Shown here piece after piece: positions 35,963 through 47,452 of a stretch of DNA of 64,000 nt. The stretch lies in the NCBI GenBank assembly GCA_003255065.1, contig QAOA01007064.1, positions 114,543 through 178,542 of the forward strand, read 5' to 3'. Source of the DNA: Cercis canadensis (taxonomy: Eukaryota; Streptophyta; Magnoliopsida; Fabales; Fabaceae). How positions within the stretch are numbered: the stretch's first letter is position 1; the number at the start of each line of letters is the position of its first letter. Below the pieces are notes generated by a model, which saw nothing but the letters and a program-made list of their open reading frames with translations, searched no databases and was not told the DNA's origin. Both the position numbers and the translations under genes were made by a program.

Positions 35963-37257
35963 TGACGGATGTTGAACTGTACAAAATTACAATATAATTG
36001 CAACTAATTTGTAGTATAGGATGCAACAATTGTCGTCTCCCAATGATTCACCAGAACAGTTAATCTACTAAGACTCAAACATGAACAGAATAAGGGGGTT
36101 TTGTGTTGAATGCAGTATAATTAGAACTCAGAAAGCAATAAACAAAATTTAATCAAGTAAGAGAAAACGTAATCAACTCAAGCAGGCAACCAAACCCTAA
36201 TTCGTCCTTGTTCACTAAAGATTATCTAGATTTGATTTAATTCTTGGTTAAATGTTACTTGGAACCCCTAATAGGAACACTTAGAATTCCTACTTATTAC
36301 CAATCAGGATTCAATTAATCTTGGAATTAAGAATCTAGGCAACCGCTCTATATCACTAAATCCAGATTAATTTAAACAATCGAGTTGTCCAAGTTAGCCA
36401 TATATTAAAGACCTTTAAAATATGATTACCAATTTGATTACTGTGATGAATCTAGTCAACCGATTTAAATTCATATAAAATATGCAATCAAAATTTTATT
36501 CAATCACATGAAGATGAGAAGAAGTAGTCAATCAAATTATATTAAATCAAACCCAGATTTTGAAGCTCAAGAATTCTGGATTAATAAGTCTGGCTCATCT
36601 TCAATTGATTACAGAAATTACTTAGCCCTCCATGGAAGGCATAGCACAAGCAAAAGGTCTAAACTCGAATTCAGCAACAAGAGGCAGCAGCTTCTGATGA
36701 TAATGTGTCTTTTTTCTCAACAACTTAAGAATAAATACTAGCTGGCTGCCTCCTCTAGGTTTCCTAATGGTTTTATAATTACAAAATAAACTTAATTTCC
36801 TAATTACTTAATAGTGAAAACATGATTAAACCCTAGTGACATGTGTGCTGGACCAATAAGCAGATGTTGGTCCAATAAATAGGTACTGGTCCAATAGGCA
36901 GGCATGCCCAAGGAATGGAATAAGCTGATGCTGGGCAGATGCAGAAAATCTAGACTGTTTCCTTGCGAATTTCAGTTGTCCAGACGCGAGAATCAGCTTC
37001 TGGACTCTTCATATGAAATGTAGTATTTTCTATCAGCTTTCCTACAAAACTAAAATTGCATCAATCAGACATCTTCAGCTTAAGATATAGTGAAACATGT
37101 AAGCAGTGCCAGAAATTAACAATTATGCAATTAAAATCTATAAGCACCAACAAGTCTAAATCTACAAAATATGTCTATGGGCTATGGAAATCAGCAGAAA
37201 CACACACTAAAAGTCTAAGTATAAGGGAAACAAATAATGTAAAATAATGTGTTATCA
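35963..37257 (-). repeat. Right (5') LTR of the Athila-like element
   Basis: TGACGGATGTTG to AATGTGTTATCA, 1295 bp, 7-8% different from the left LTR by eye, mostly transitions. Followed by GAGGG, the target duplication. Confidence 0.92.
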
Positions 37258-37918
37258 GAGGGCTAGTGTTTTAAATCAATCCAGGTTTTGTCTATTCTGA
37301 TTATTAATTCTGAGATTCTATTTTAATTGTTATTTAATCAGTGATCAATCTTCTTTCATTCCTTTGCTTAATTCTGATTGGATTGCTTAATTTAGATTAG
37401 AATGTTCATGTGATAATTTCTTAATTTCATATGTTAAAAGAGAATTGTAATGATTAAACAATGTTTCAAAGGTTTTTAATAGATTGTTTAAGCTTAGTTA
37501 GATTATGGACTTGAGGTTAATCTAGATTAGTAGATGTTTAATTTGTTTAACCCTAATTAACCGAATTCTGTATGCTTATCTAGTGGAGGATCCATAGATC
37601 ACCTTGAGGCTTCTTAATGAGATCTAAGGCCGAGAATTAGGTTAATGATTGAATGAATCTTTTGTAATCAATGACGCATTAAAATCAAGATTAGTTATAA
37701 CCCTAGATTGGTTGCTTTCTTAATTCGGTTTACTATCTTTTAATTGCTTTCTGTTGATTAATTCTGCAAATCAACCCCCTGTTTGTTAAACTCATTAATC
37801 TAATTCCGTAATTAAAATAATCCAAGGGCTTGACTCGGTGTTACCTTATGCTGCAAGTATTGTTGGTGAACCGGATATAAATTGATTAATTTGATACCCT
37901 CGGCAACTCATCAGCCAT

Positions 37919-38160
37919 ATTCCCATTCTTTGTGATAATACTAGTGTCATTAACTTTGCAAAGAATCCTATCCAACATTCCAAAACTAATCATATTGACA
38001 TTAAGCATCATTTCATCAAAGATCATGTCCTTAAAGTTGACATTGAGCTATCTTTTATCAACACTGAAGAACAACTTTCTAATATCTTTACAAAACCATT
38101 GGTAGAATATAGGTTTTGTTACCTTAGGCATGAAATTGGAATGATCAATAAGCCTTAGGT
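37919..38160 (+). pseudogene. End of SIRE-like RNase H
   Basis: The plus-strand translation shows CDNTSVINFAKNP, HSKTNHIDIKHHF and NIFTKPLVEYRF. These are the last blocks of copia RNase H and pol, continuing the domain interrupted at 26232. A stop follows near 38157 at the usual end of pol. Confidence 0.85.
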
Positions 38161-38897
38161 CTTCATATCATCTGCATATTCATTATCTGCATTTTTAGTA
38201 ATTGAGGACTGAGAAATATTCAGATTAAATAAAATAATTATTTTAATTAGCAAATGTGGCTGATACACTTGCTTCCCATCTTTCTCTGAAATCGTTTCTA
38301 AAACTCCTTATTTGTTATCAGCATTTCTCTACGCTGAAAACTTGTTCCAATGAGTTGGGCTTATTTGCTAACCATTTTAGCTTTATCCTTTAAAAGGAGT
38401 AGGGCCTATTTGATAGTTAGGCTTATTGTGTGAGAAGTCCATTTGCCAAACGTCATGTTCCATTAAAACTCAGCTTCTGCATGTCCAAAACACACTGTAT
38501 TGAGCATGACCAGTTCTCCATTGTCTCAAAATGGCAACACGTTGGCCAATGACCCTTTAGTTTCCCACGAACTGCCTTTCTCTTCCTTTCCTAATTTGAA
38601 AACTCCAAAATCCCTTATTTCTAGCTTCATCACCGAGAACTACTTCCCCAATCCCTGATTCCCAGCCTTTTCTCAATGCTAAATTGTCTCCAATAACCTC
38701 CATTAACTCCTTTGATTTAGCCCCAAATACCTCTTATAAACCAGTCACTGCAAAATAAGATTTCAGAATTCTCTTAGAAGGTATGCTCACATGGCTAGTA
38801 AAGGAAAATTTATGGCAAGCAACTCAGCCAATGATCCTCTAGTGGTCTTTGATTCCTCTGCAGACACTAGTGAGTCTCTTCGACAAGCCTTGTAGCC

Positions 38898-39083
38898 CAG
38901 TCACCACCATGTTGGAATCAGTTCCAAAGGAAAGGAATCAGCAGTTGATAAACCAAAAATCTAGTCCACACCTTCCTTGGAACAAGCTCCCAGTCACCAC
39001 CATGTTGGAATCGGTTCCAAAGGAAAGGAATCAGCAGTTGATAAACCAAAAATCTAGTCCACACCTTCCTTGGAACTAGCTTT
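38898..39083 (+). repeat. Two copies of a 93-bp tandem repeat
   Basis: 38898-38990 and 38991-39083 are near identical (CAGTCACCACCATGTTGGAA start). The unit is 31 codons and keeps frame, so the peptide PVTTMLESVPKERNQQ is simply repeated. A (GAA)n run follows at 39094-39124. Confidence 0.9.
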
Positions 39084-39093
39084 GGTAGAGAAC

Positions 39094-39094
39094 A

Positions 39095-39124
<30 letters not shown>
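39094..39124 (+). repeat. GAA microsatellite
   Basis: About ten units of GAA, translated as a Glu run in the open stretch of the region. Confidence 0.9.
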
Positions 39125-39125
<1 letters not shown>

Positions 39126-39915
39126 TTTTCTGCTCGAAGGCCCTCCTGCCACCTCTAGGCCTTCCCTTTTGGAAACTGCTCAAGAATCCTCTTCTCCACC
39201 ATCTCCCATGGTAGACAACCTTACACATGCAGTCTCTTCCAAGCCCTCAAACAAAGAAGATTTGTGCTCAAAAAAAGGTATCCATTCCTAAGCCCAGAAC
39301 ACCTAAACTAGCTAGGCCACTCTTTTAGACTAGAGAGATAAAAAGGACCTTTCACCAAAATTTCTTCCTTTGCACTATTGTTCCTAACTCCATTGTTGAT
39401 TGGGAGACTGTCATTGCTAAGATAGAGGCGATTGATGTCACTTTTGCTGAAATGGTATGGGCAAAGCTACTGGATATTGAGGAACCAATTCTACCAAAAG
39501 CAGTTAAGCTATTCTATGCCCACCTTTAGCCATTCAAAGGTTTGTCCTTTAGTGCTATTTATTTGAAACTTTTGTAGTTGGTGTAGAGATAATCTTAAAT
39601 GAAGGGATTCTTAAGGACATTTTTTATTTACAAACTAATGGTGATGAAAGATTCATCCACAAGACCTGGCCTGTTGATTATATTCCTTATGATGAAGCCA
39701 TGGACTTCATCTGTTGCTTTCCTGAGAATAGACCAGTAGGCAATGCATATATTGTGCACTGCATGAATTCGGTCACTAGGACCCTAGCCAAGCTTGTTAC
39801 CTCCTTGTTGCTTCCCTACATTGGTAGTCAATCTGAGTTCACCACTCTGGATTTGTACCTCTTTTATCACCTAAAACATAAACTCCTTTAAACCTGCGAA
39901 AACTGATCTTGAACA

Positions 39916-40758
39916 CCATGACTTGTGATGTTAGAAGGGAAAACACCTAACTTGCCATATCATATGTTGATTGTAAGAATTTAAAAGCACTTCATTGTGA
40001 ACCTCATATTCTTTTTTAAGATTACCTTACCTAATAACTTCATAATCCGAAGGCCTCTGACTGGTTTCAAAGGAGTTGCAAAAAGCCTTGAGTATGCTCC
40101 CTCTGGGTCCAAAATAAAAGTTGCACCAACTGAAACTTCTTTTGAAAAAAAAAAAAAGAAAACTAGTTCTAAACAAGTTTCTCCTTCATAACCAGTGGAT
40201 CCATGACTTGTGATGTTAGAAGGGAAAACACCTAACTTGCCATATCATATGTTATTTGTAAGAATTTTAAAGCACTTCATTGTGAACCTCATATTCTTTT
40301 CTAAGATTACCTTACCTAATAACTTCATAATCCGAAGGCCTCTGACTCGTTTCAAAGGAGTTGCAAAAAGCCTTGAGTATGCTCCCTCTGGGTCCAAAAT
40401 AAAAGTTGCACCAACTGAAACTTCTTTTGAAAAAAAAGAAAACTAGTTCTAAACAAGTTTCTCCTTCATAACCAGTGGATCCATGACTTGTGATGTTAGA
40501 AGGGAAAACACCTAACTTGCCATATCATATGTTATTGTAAGAATTTTAAAGCACTTCATTGTGAACCTCATATTCTTTTCTAAGATTACCTTACCTGATA
40601 ACTTCATAATCCGAAGGCCTCTGACTGGTTTCAAAGGAGTTGCAAAAAGCCTTGAGTATGCTCCCTCTGGGTCCAAAATAAAAGTTGCACCAACTGAAAC
40701 TTCTTTTGAAAAAAAGAAAACTAGTTCTAAACAAGTTTCTCCTTCATAACCAGTGGAT
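39916..40758 (+). repeat. Three copies of a 280-bp tandem repeat
   Basis: Units start at 39916, 40201 and 40481 with CCATGACTTGTGATGTTAGA and are about 285, 280 and 278 bp. They differ by only a few bases and by the length of one A run (GAAAAAAAAAAAAAG against shorter forms). The copies are far more alike than the element's LTRs. Confidence 0.92.
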
Positions 40759-41369
40759 CCTATAGAATGGATAGGAGATATTAACCTTGTTGAACTAACC
40801 AAATTGGACATAGACTCAACGTCTACCAGTCCAAGACCATTGATTGTTCCACCAGACTTAAGGTTGTAGAACAAATATTTGGCAAAGACCAAGAAGTAGT
40901 TGGCAAATGTACAGAAGGAGCTTGCAGACCTTAAAGCCTCATAGCCCTCCAACATTTGATTGTCTATGATGTTTTCATCCTTTTCTATCTTTTAAAGTCT
41001 TATTTGTTTGGCCTATATATTAAACAGTCCTCAGCTTAGGCTTGAACATTTTGTGTACTTTCAATGCATCCTGTTGCATGCTCTGCTACAACTAACTCTT
41101 TGTATAGGTTCCTCCCTAGGTCTTTTTTATCATGACAAAGGGGGAGAAAGGATAGAAAGATGTTTAATTATATTATTTTTCCTGCTAGATGAAAGTAGCT
41201 TGCTTTGATGCTCTGATACTAGTTTTATGTTTGCTCTGGTGCTTTGATAAGGTTATGATGATTATCTGGAGAAACTGTACACCCTGGTGTTGAAAAATTA
41301 GTTTTGAAAATTGATTTCTCAACTAAGTTAACCACTTCTTCAGAAGCTAGCATAAATTTAGGGAAAGAT

Positions 41370-41724
41370 TGTTAGCCCCACAGTCCTCCAACCTCAGTTT
41401 TGATGATAACAAATAATCTAAATTGTTACTAACCCTAAACTTGTTGTCTAAGTATGTATTTAGTGACAGGTTAGTGTTGATCTTGGGTCTGGCGCAAAAA
41501 AAGTTTCCTAACTAGAGAAACAAGTTCACAAGCAGAACTTGTTTTATTCAGTAAATACTGGTGATAAAGAAAAGTGAATTAGAAGATTTGTGGACCCCTC
41601 ATGTCAAGTCAGAAGTCTAGCCTATCAAATCAAAATGAGAGGCATGAAATTTACACAATCAAGAAATGTTAGAGGGAAGCGCAAAATCAAAATTCAAAAG
41701 GGAGAAATTTCATCAAGTTAAAAA
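41370..41724 (+). repeat. Right LTR of the SIRE-like element, partial
   Basis: TGTTAGCCCCACAG onward, about 12% different from 20447-20800. It is preceded by an A/G-rich tract (AGGGAAAGAT). The match ends near 41724. Confidence 0.82.
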
Positions 41725-42690
41725 GCCTTAGGATGCTAACTGCTTACCATGCAGTGTAGATAGTTCATTATATTTGCTTTAGATGCCTAAACAAAAGCTT
41801 TCTTTCATGAGAAGTTTGAGCTTTTATGGAATATGATAATCTTTTAGAATCTTCAACTATAGATGCAATTCCAATATATATCACTTTTTTTATTCTTTCA
41901 AAAGTAAACATCTTGTGCTTAATATTAGTTACAATAGATATGTGATTGCCTTCAATACATAGATTATTCTATGAGAAAATGCTACTACCTTTTAGTTAAC
42001 GTTTTGGAAAAGTGTAAGAGTAATAATTAATGATTTTTTGACATAATACATGTAATTATTTCCAGCATCAAGAGGAAGCTCCATGTAATACTTATGCTTA
42101 AAATCATCTCGTTCTTTTGTTATATAGTTAGCCCCCACAAAAAAAAAAAAACCCTCTTCTTTTGTTTCACATAAAATATTGTTGAACTATGAGATTTTTC
42201 TATATCTTAAGTTCGGAAATATTTCTGTTTTATTAGTGCAAAAAATCTGATATGTCAGCTAGTAGATATTGATGTGTGATGTTGCTTACTAGTTTAGATA
42301 AGTCTGAAATAGTTATTGATGACTAGTATGGTTTGATATGGATTAGGTATAGGCATATACTAGTAACTTTTGTGTATATATATCAGCTAAGTAGAATGAA
42401 AAAAAAAAAAAAAAAAAANNNNNAAAAAAAAAAAAAAAAAAGCTAAGAAGAATAAGAACAATATTTGCTACATACAAGTTTCTATTTTAAGTTTTTCTAC
42501 TCTTCTTTCTCTAAGCCTCTAAGTCTGAAATACTAAGAAAACCTTGTGACTTTGTACGTAGAGTATGTGATGAGAAAGCAAAATGTTTTCACTGCAAATG
42601 AGTTCATTGAGCTTTTCTATGAGATGTAATTTATTTTAGGGAATGCCCAGTAGATCTAAAAGAAGGAATTGTTAGCATAATATTTGTAGT
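41725..42690. other. Unassigned AT-rich stretch with a poly(A)/N join
   Basis: I recognise no gene. A run of A at 42398-42440 is interrupted by NNNNN (42419-42423). AGCTAAGTAGAATG before the run and AGCTAAGAAGAATAAG after it look like the same sequence, so the join may be artificial. Confidence 0.5.
42419..42423. other. Assembly gap (NNNNN) in a poly(A) run
   Basis: Five N within a long A run. Single N also occur at 4392, 9702, 44497 and 52867. Confidence 0.95.
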
Positions 42691-43150
42691 CCTCAGTGCT
42701 TATGGGTTCATCAATACAAATTTGTCCTTCATTCTATCACAACTTCCATGGAACTTGAGGTTCTCAAGCTACTTGGTAAACCTGTCACTACCAAGACCGT
42801 CTGGGATCACTTGAATATCTTGTTTGCCAACCAATCATGCTCTCATCTTATGTCTCTCAAAGAGAGCTTATCTACAACTACAAGAAGTGCTCAAACTGTC
42901 ATAGAATATTGCAAGCCATGAAGAACATTGCTGATGAAATCAGCCTCATTTCTCATCATGTAGATGGCTTAGATCTTGTTATTCACGTTCTCAATGGCTT
43001 GGGATCAGACCTTAGAGAAATTGTTGACCCCATTCATGCTCGAGACACATGCTGAGCATCAGGGTAAACTTGTGAATTTTAAGAGCTATCTCAAATGTAT
43101 TGAACCAATCTCCTCTGCCACTCCCATCACTTATTAGCTTTATTTTAAAC
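42691..43150 (+). pseudogene. Ivana-like gag, later part
   Basis: The translation shows the copia gag blocks TTTRSAQTVIEYC near 42880, then VLNGLGSDLREIVDPI near 43000 and GKLVNFKSYL near 43063. Fossil, broken. Confidence 0.7.
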
Positions 43151-43249
43151 TTTGATACCTAGCTAATTGTGATAACAAGTTATTTTTTGATTTATGTCCA
43201 AAATGATCACTTGAGGCCAATTACACCATGTCTCAATCCATTCTTAATC

Positions 43250-45310
43250 TCAATCCCTAGCTTCTTGACACATGAGCCACCCATCATGTAACCAACAATG
43301 CTACCCCGTTTATCCTAAACAAGATTATACTAGTAATGATCACATGGTAGTAGGAAATGGTTCAGGTTTGTCCATTACTCATCTTGGTTCTACTTCTTTC
43401 ATTCTCCATCCTCTTTTTTTAAACTATCATGTTTATTGTGTCCCTTCTATAAAAAATAATCTCATATCTTTCTCACAATTTTGTAAGACAAATAAGTTTT
43501 TGATTGAGTTCTTACCATATTCCTTTTGTGTAAAGGATTTGAACACAAGGGTGCCTCTCTTGCAAAGCACAAGTAAACACAACACATATCCCCTTCTTAT
43601 TAGTACACAACAGAAATCATCTCCATAAGTACTAATTGCTTAGAGTCAATCATCTTCCCAATCCTAGCATCACTGTCTAGGTCACCCCGACTCCAAGATT
43701 TTGCACCATTTGGTTACTCATCATCAAGTTTCAGTTACACAAGAGTCACCTCATTGTTCTTCTTGTTCATGTAATAAAAGTCATTGTCTTCTTTTCAGTG
43801 TGTCAAGTGTTAGAAGTTTTAGGCCTTTACAACTTTTATTAGTATAGGAACCATCTCTTGTTGTTTCTCTTGATAATGTCAAGTATTATGTGATTTTTAT
43901 TGATCATTTCATTAAATATTCAAGGCTTTATCCTTTAAAGCAAAAATATGATATCTTTTAAATTTTTTAAAAGTTAAGAGTCTTGTAGAACATTTTTTTT
44001 AACAATTCATGATGTCCCTTTACTTTGATAATGGTGGTGAATTTTTATCAAATTAAAATCCTTTCTAGCCAATCATGATATATCGTTTTTCACTACTCCT
44101 CCATATACTCCAAAGTGTAATGATTTAGCAGAGAGGAAACATTGCCATATAGTTGAAACCAGTTTATCTATGTTGCACCATGCGTCCCTTCCTCAAGCAT
44201 ATTGGTCTTATGTGTTTCAAACTGCTAATTATCTTATAAAATGTTTGGCAACTCCAATTTTGAATAAGTTTTATCCATCTCAACTTCTCTTCAAATACAT
44301 TCCAAAATACTTGAATTTAAAATCATTTGTTATCTTTGCTACCCTTGACTTCGCCCGTATGCCTCTTATAAGTTGGTCATACTCTCTCATCCTTATGTCT
44401 TCTTAGGTTACTCCACCAATCAATATGTATTTATTTGTTATGATTTTACTAACAACAAAATGCATGTATCTAGAAATGTCATGTTTGTAAAAAAACNACC
44501 CCGACTACAAGATTTTGCACCATTTGGTTACTCATAATCAAGTTTCAGTTACACAAGAGTCACCTCATTGTTCTTCTTGTTCATGTAATAAAAGTCATTG
44601 TCTTCTTTTCAGTGTGTCAAGTGTTAGAAGTTTTAGGCCTTTACAACTTTTATTAGTATAGGAACCATCTCTTGTTGTTTCTCTTGATAATTTCAAGTAT
44701 TATGTGATTTTTATTGATCATTTCATTAAATATTCAAGGCTTTATCCTTTAAAGCAAAAATATGATATTTTTTAAATTTTTTAAAAGTTAAGAGTCTTGT
44801 AGAACATTTTTTTTAACAATTCATGATGTCCCTTTACTTTGATAATGGTGGTGAATTTTTATCAAATTAAAATCCTTTCTAGCTAATCATGATATATCGT
44901 TTTTCACTACTCCTCCATATACTCCAAAGTGTAATGATTTAGCAGAGAGGAAACATTGCCATATAGTTGAAACCGGTTTATCTATGTTGCACCATGCGTC
45001 CCTTCCTCAAGCATATTGGTCTTATGTGTTTCAAACTGCTAATTATCTTATAAAATGTTTGCCAACTCCAATTTTGAATAAGTTTTATCCATCTCAACTT
45101 CTCTTCAAATACATTCCAAAATACTTGAATTTAAAATCATTTGTTATCTTTGCTACCCTTGACTTCGCCCGTATGCCTCTTATAAGTTGGTCATACTCTC
45201 TCATCCTTATGTCTTCTTAGGTTACTCCACCAATCAATATGTACTTATTTGTTATGATTTTACTAACAACAAAATGCATGTATCTAGAAATGTCATGTTT
45301 GTAAAAAAAA
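43250..45310 (+). pseudogene. Ivana-like protease and integrase, duplicated in part
   Basis: A protease active-site block sits near 43262 (LDT, then ATHHV-like). NYHVYCVPSIKNNLISFSQFC near 43420 is the protease end. The integrase core includes LHHASLPQAYWSYVFQTANYL, which occurs twice, at 44173 and 44987, because of the duplication around the N at 44497. Fossil, many breaks. Confidence 0.7.
43684..45310. repeat. 813-bp direct duplication meeting at a single N
   Basis: 43684-44496 and 44498-45310 are the same sequence with about 1% difference by eye. The N at 44497 lies exactly between them. It spans the integrase part of the Ivana-like element. Confidence 0.9.
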
Positions 45311-45829
45311 CATTTTTTTTCATTTCAAACCTGCATCGCCTATCTCCCATCTCCATCTATTAATTTGGACCTTATCCCTATTTTTTTATTATCAAGTTAT
45401 TCCTTCCACTTCAAATTCAAACTCTTTAACTAACTTATCCTTATCTTCTTCCCCACACACTTCTCCTACCACAACCAACTCTTACTACATCACTTCTTCA
45501 AACTCCTTATTTGATCCAATGGGCTCACCTCTCTTAATTCCTCTTCTCTCTCATTTAATTCCATACTATCAGCACCCATATTGGACCTTTCTTCTTCATC
45601 TTCCAAACAACTTTTCTCTCCAAACAAAATTATTATTCGTTCCCGAAACAATATTTTTAAACCCAAATACTCAACCAAACACCTCGTCGTCCTAACCCTT
45701 GAACTCACATGTCTTACTTATGCTCTTAAATTCCTAGAATGGTGTATTGCCATGTCCCAAGAGTTTGGTGATTTACTTAGCAATGGTACTTAGTCGCTTG
45801 TTTCATCTCCTTCTAACTCAAATAACATC

Positions 45830-47224
45830 GCTTGCAAGTGGATTTATAGAGTTAAGAGACACCCCGATGGTTCCATTTATCGCTTCAAAGGCCACCTTGT
45901 TGCCAAAGGCTATTCTCAAAGTTCTAGTCTTGATTGCAAGAATACTTTCAATCCATTAATCAAACCCCAAACAATTAAAGATGTTCTCACTATTGCCTTA
46001 GCATATGGATGTAAATAACAATTTTCTTCAAAGAACCCTCTTTGATGAAGTCAACATGCACCAACCTCCAAGCTATATGGACAAGGCGCATTTGAGTTTC
46101 GTTTGCAAATTATACAAAGCTATTATGGCCTTAAACAAACCCTACATGCATGGTATATTGAATTAGCAAGGTTTTAGTTCTCCTATGTTTTTTCAACTCC
46201 TTTTCTGATGGTTCTCCTTTTGTGTTTAACAAGAATGGAATTATTGTCTCTTTTTTTGTTTGTTTATGTGGACAATTTACTATTAATTAGCAATAATTTC
46301 AAGTTTTTGTTAGTTTTTTGTTCAACTCTTGCAACCAAGTTTTCACTCAATGACTTAGGGCCACCATCTTACTTTTTCACTGTTGAGTTTCCCCTTACCA
46401 AGGATGGTTTGTTTCTCTCTCAACATAAATACATTCTTGACTTGTCGGAGAAATTTAACATGACAGGTTCTAAAGGTATTTGTACCCATCTATTGAGTTT
46501 GATTTCTCTCCACATTCATGATGGTTTTGTCTTTATAGATGCCACTGAGTATTGTTGTAGAGTAGGTGTCATTCAATACCTTTCTCTCACAAGGCCATAC
46601 ATTGGGTTTGCTATTAATAAGCTTTCCCAATTCATTCATAAACCAATTATTTTTCGCTTGCTATCCTTAAAACGTGTTCTTCATTACCTTAAGCACACCA
46701 TTAATTATGGGCTTCATCTTCACCCTGTATTTCACTTTTAACTAATAGCTTACCAAAATGCTGATTGGGTTGTGGATGTCTTAGATTGTACTTCAACTTT
46801 AACATATCTTGTTTTTCTTAAGGGAAAAATCTCATGTCTTAGTCCTTTAAGAAACATTGTAGTGTGGCTCGTTCTTCAACTTAAGCTGAATATAGGTCTG
46901 TTGTTGCCACAATAGCTACATTGGCATGGATTCAAATCTTCTTGGAGAGCTTGGAATAAAACTTCAAATGTGTCCTAAAATTTTTGTTACGACATTGGCG
47001 TCACTAATCTCTGCTCTAACCTAGTGTTTCATTCCAAGATGAAACACATTGCCCTCAACTACCACTTTGTTAGGGAAAAGGTGGTTACCAAAGCTCTTAT
47101 ATTTCACATGTTTCTTCCCAAGACCAGCTTATGGATCTCTTAACCAAGCCTTTATCAGTTCTTCATTTTGTCATCTAAGGTTCAAAATAGGTGTTTTTGA
47201 TGAAACCACCATCTTGAGGGGGCA
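45830..47224 (+). pseudogene. Ivana-like reverse transcriptase and RNase H
   Basis: KWIYRVKRHPDGSIYRFKGHLVAKGYSQ (near 45836) opens the reverse transcriptase. LFVYVDNLLLISNN near 46255 is the active-site region, followed by FSLNDLGPPSYFFTVEF, the LSQHKYILDLSEKFNM block and YLSLTRPYIGFAINKLSQF. RNase H blocks run to about 47100. A polypurine tract (TTGAGGGGGCA, near 47213) precedes the LTR. Fossil, many breaks. Confidence 0.8.
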
Positions 47225-47452
47225 TGATAAATAATCTTGTTCAAACATATTCAAAGTCAAAGTCATAACAACCTCCTAAAACTAAGTCACAATAGTTGTA
47301 TAGTTTGTCATATAGGTTTGAATATTTTTGTAAAGTTGTTACAACACAATAAGTTTAAATTATGTAGGCAACTATACTGTAATTCTATATATTGAATTCA
47401 TATTAATACAATACAATGATCTTCTCAAATTATTCTCTTTCCAATTTATGTA
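47225..47452 (+). repeat. Right LTR of the Ivana-like element
   Basis: TGATAAATAATC to TTTATGTA, 228 bp, about 12-13% different from 19467-19693. Starts right after the polypurine tract. Confidence 0.85.

Larger units (their letters stand above)
26999..37257 (-). mobile_element. Athila-like Ty3/gypsy element with both LTRs (fossil)
   Basis: A minus-strand element of 10259 bp. Both LTRs are 1295 bp (26999-28293 and 35963-37257), bounded by TGATA/TATCA, with a perfect 5-bp target duplication GAGGG (26994-26998 and 37258-37262). The tRNA-Asp primer site lies at 35940-35956 and the polypurine tract at about 28294-28305. Gag, protease, reverse transcriptase, RNase H and integrase follow from right to left in gypsy order. 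The LTRs differ by 7-8% by eye, so it is some millions of years old at usual plant rates. The ends look whole. The coding part is broken by roughly ten changes, the integrase least. Confidence 0.93.
26233..37913 (+). mobile_element. Solo Athila-like LTR, split by a later insertion
   Basis: The LTR runs from TGATAAACACAA at 26233 to CGGCAACTCATCA at 37913. It is interrupted by the element at 26999-37257, so its own sequence is 26233-26998 plus 37263-37913, about 1.42 kb. It is flanked by a perfect 5-bp duplication, GCCAT at 26228-26232 and 37914-37918. A single LTR with a clean target duplication is the footprint of LTR-LTR recombination. It matches the LTR at 11161-12554 in sequence and orientation. 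It sits in the RNase H part of the SIRE-like element. Confidence 0.9.
38400..40960 (+). pseudogene. Region of the SIRE-type envelope-like ORF (decayed)
   Basis: SIRE elements are known to carry a long extra ORF between pol and the 3' LTR. This stretch is in that place. It shows a Ser/Pro/Glu-rich opening (near 38700-39290), then DLYLFYHLKHKLL and similar blocks near 39850. It has several open stretches but is broken. It contains a 93-bp duplication, a GAA run and a three-copy repeat, listed separately. Confidence 0.65.
20447..41724 (+). mobile_element. SIRE/Maximus-like Ty1/copia element (fossil)
   Basis: A plus-strand copia element with LTRs at 20447-21685 and 41370-41724 (the second is partial). 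In order it contains a primer site, gag with zinc knuckle, protease, integrase, reverse transcriptase, RNase H, and a long extra ORF region in the position of the SIRE envelope-like gene. Without the nested insertion (26233-37918) it is about 9.6 kb, the usual SIRE size. The LTRs differ by roughly 12% over the 355 bp they share. Broken, with many breaks. Confidence 0.88.
19467..47452 (+). mobile_element. Ivana/Retrofit-like Ty1/copia element, host of the nest (fossil)
   Basis: Short LTRs lie at 19467-19693 and 47225-47452. The internal parts are a tRNA-Met type primer site and gag start on the left, then gag, protease, integrase, reverse transcriptase and RNase H blocks from 42690 to 47224. 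A 21-kb SIRE-like element sits inside. The LTRs differ by about 12-13% by eye, the oldest or joint oldest age in the window. The target duplication is not clear. Broken, with many breaks. An 813-bp duplication across an N lies in the integrase part. Confidence 0.8.

Noticed and set aside
35475-36029. Two very hydrophobic minus-strand open stretches that resemble membrane proteins
   Set aside because: They fall in the leader and LTR of the Athila-like element and arise from AAAC-rich DNA. The second runs into the LTR; neither is kept in sister copies.
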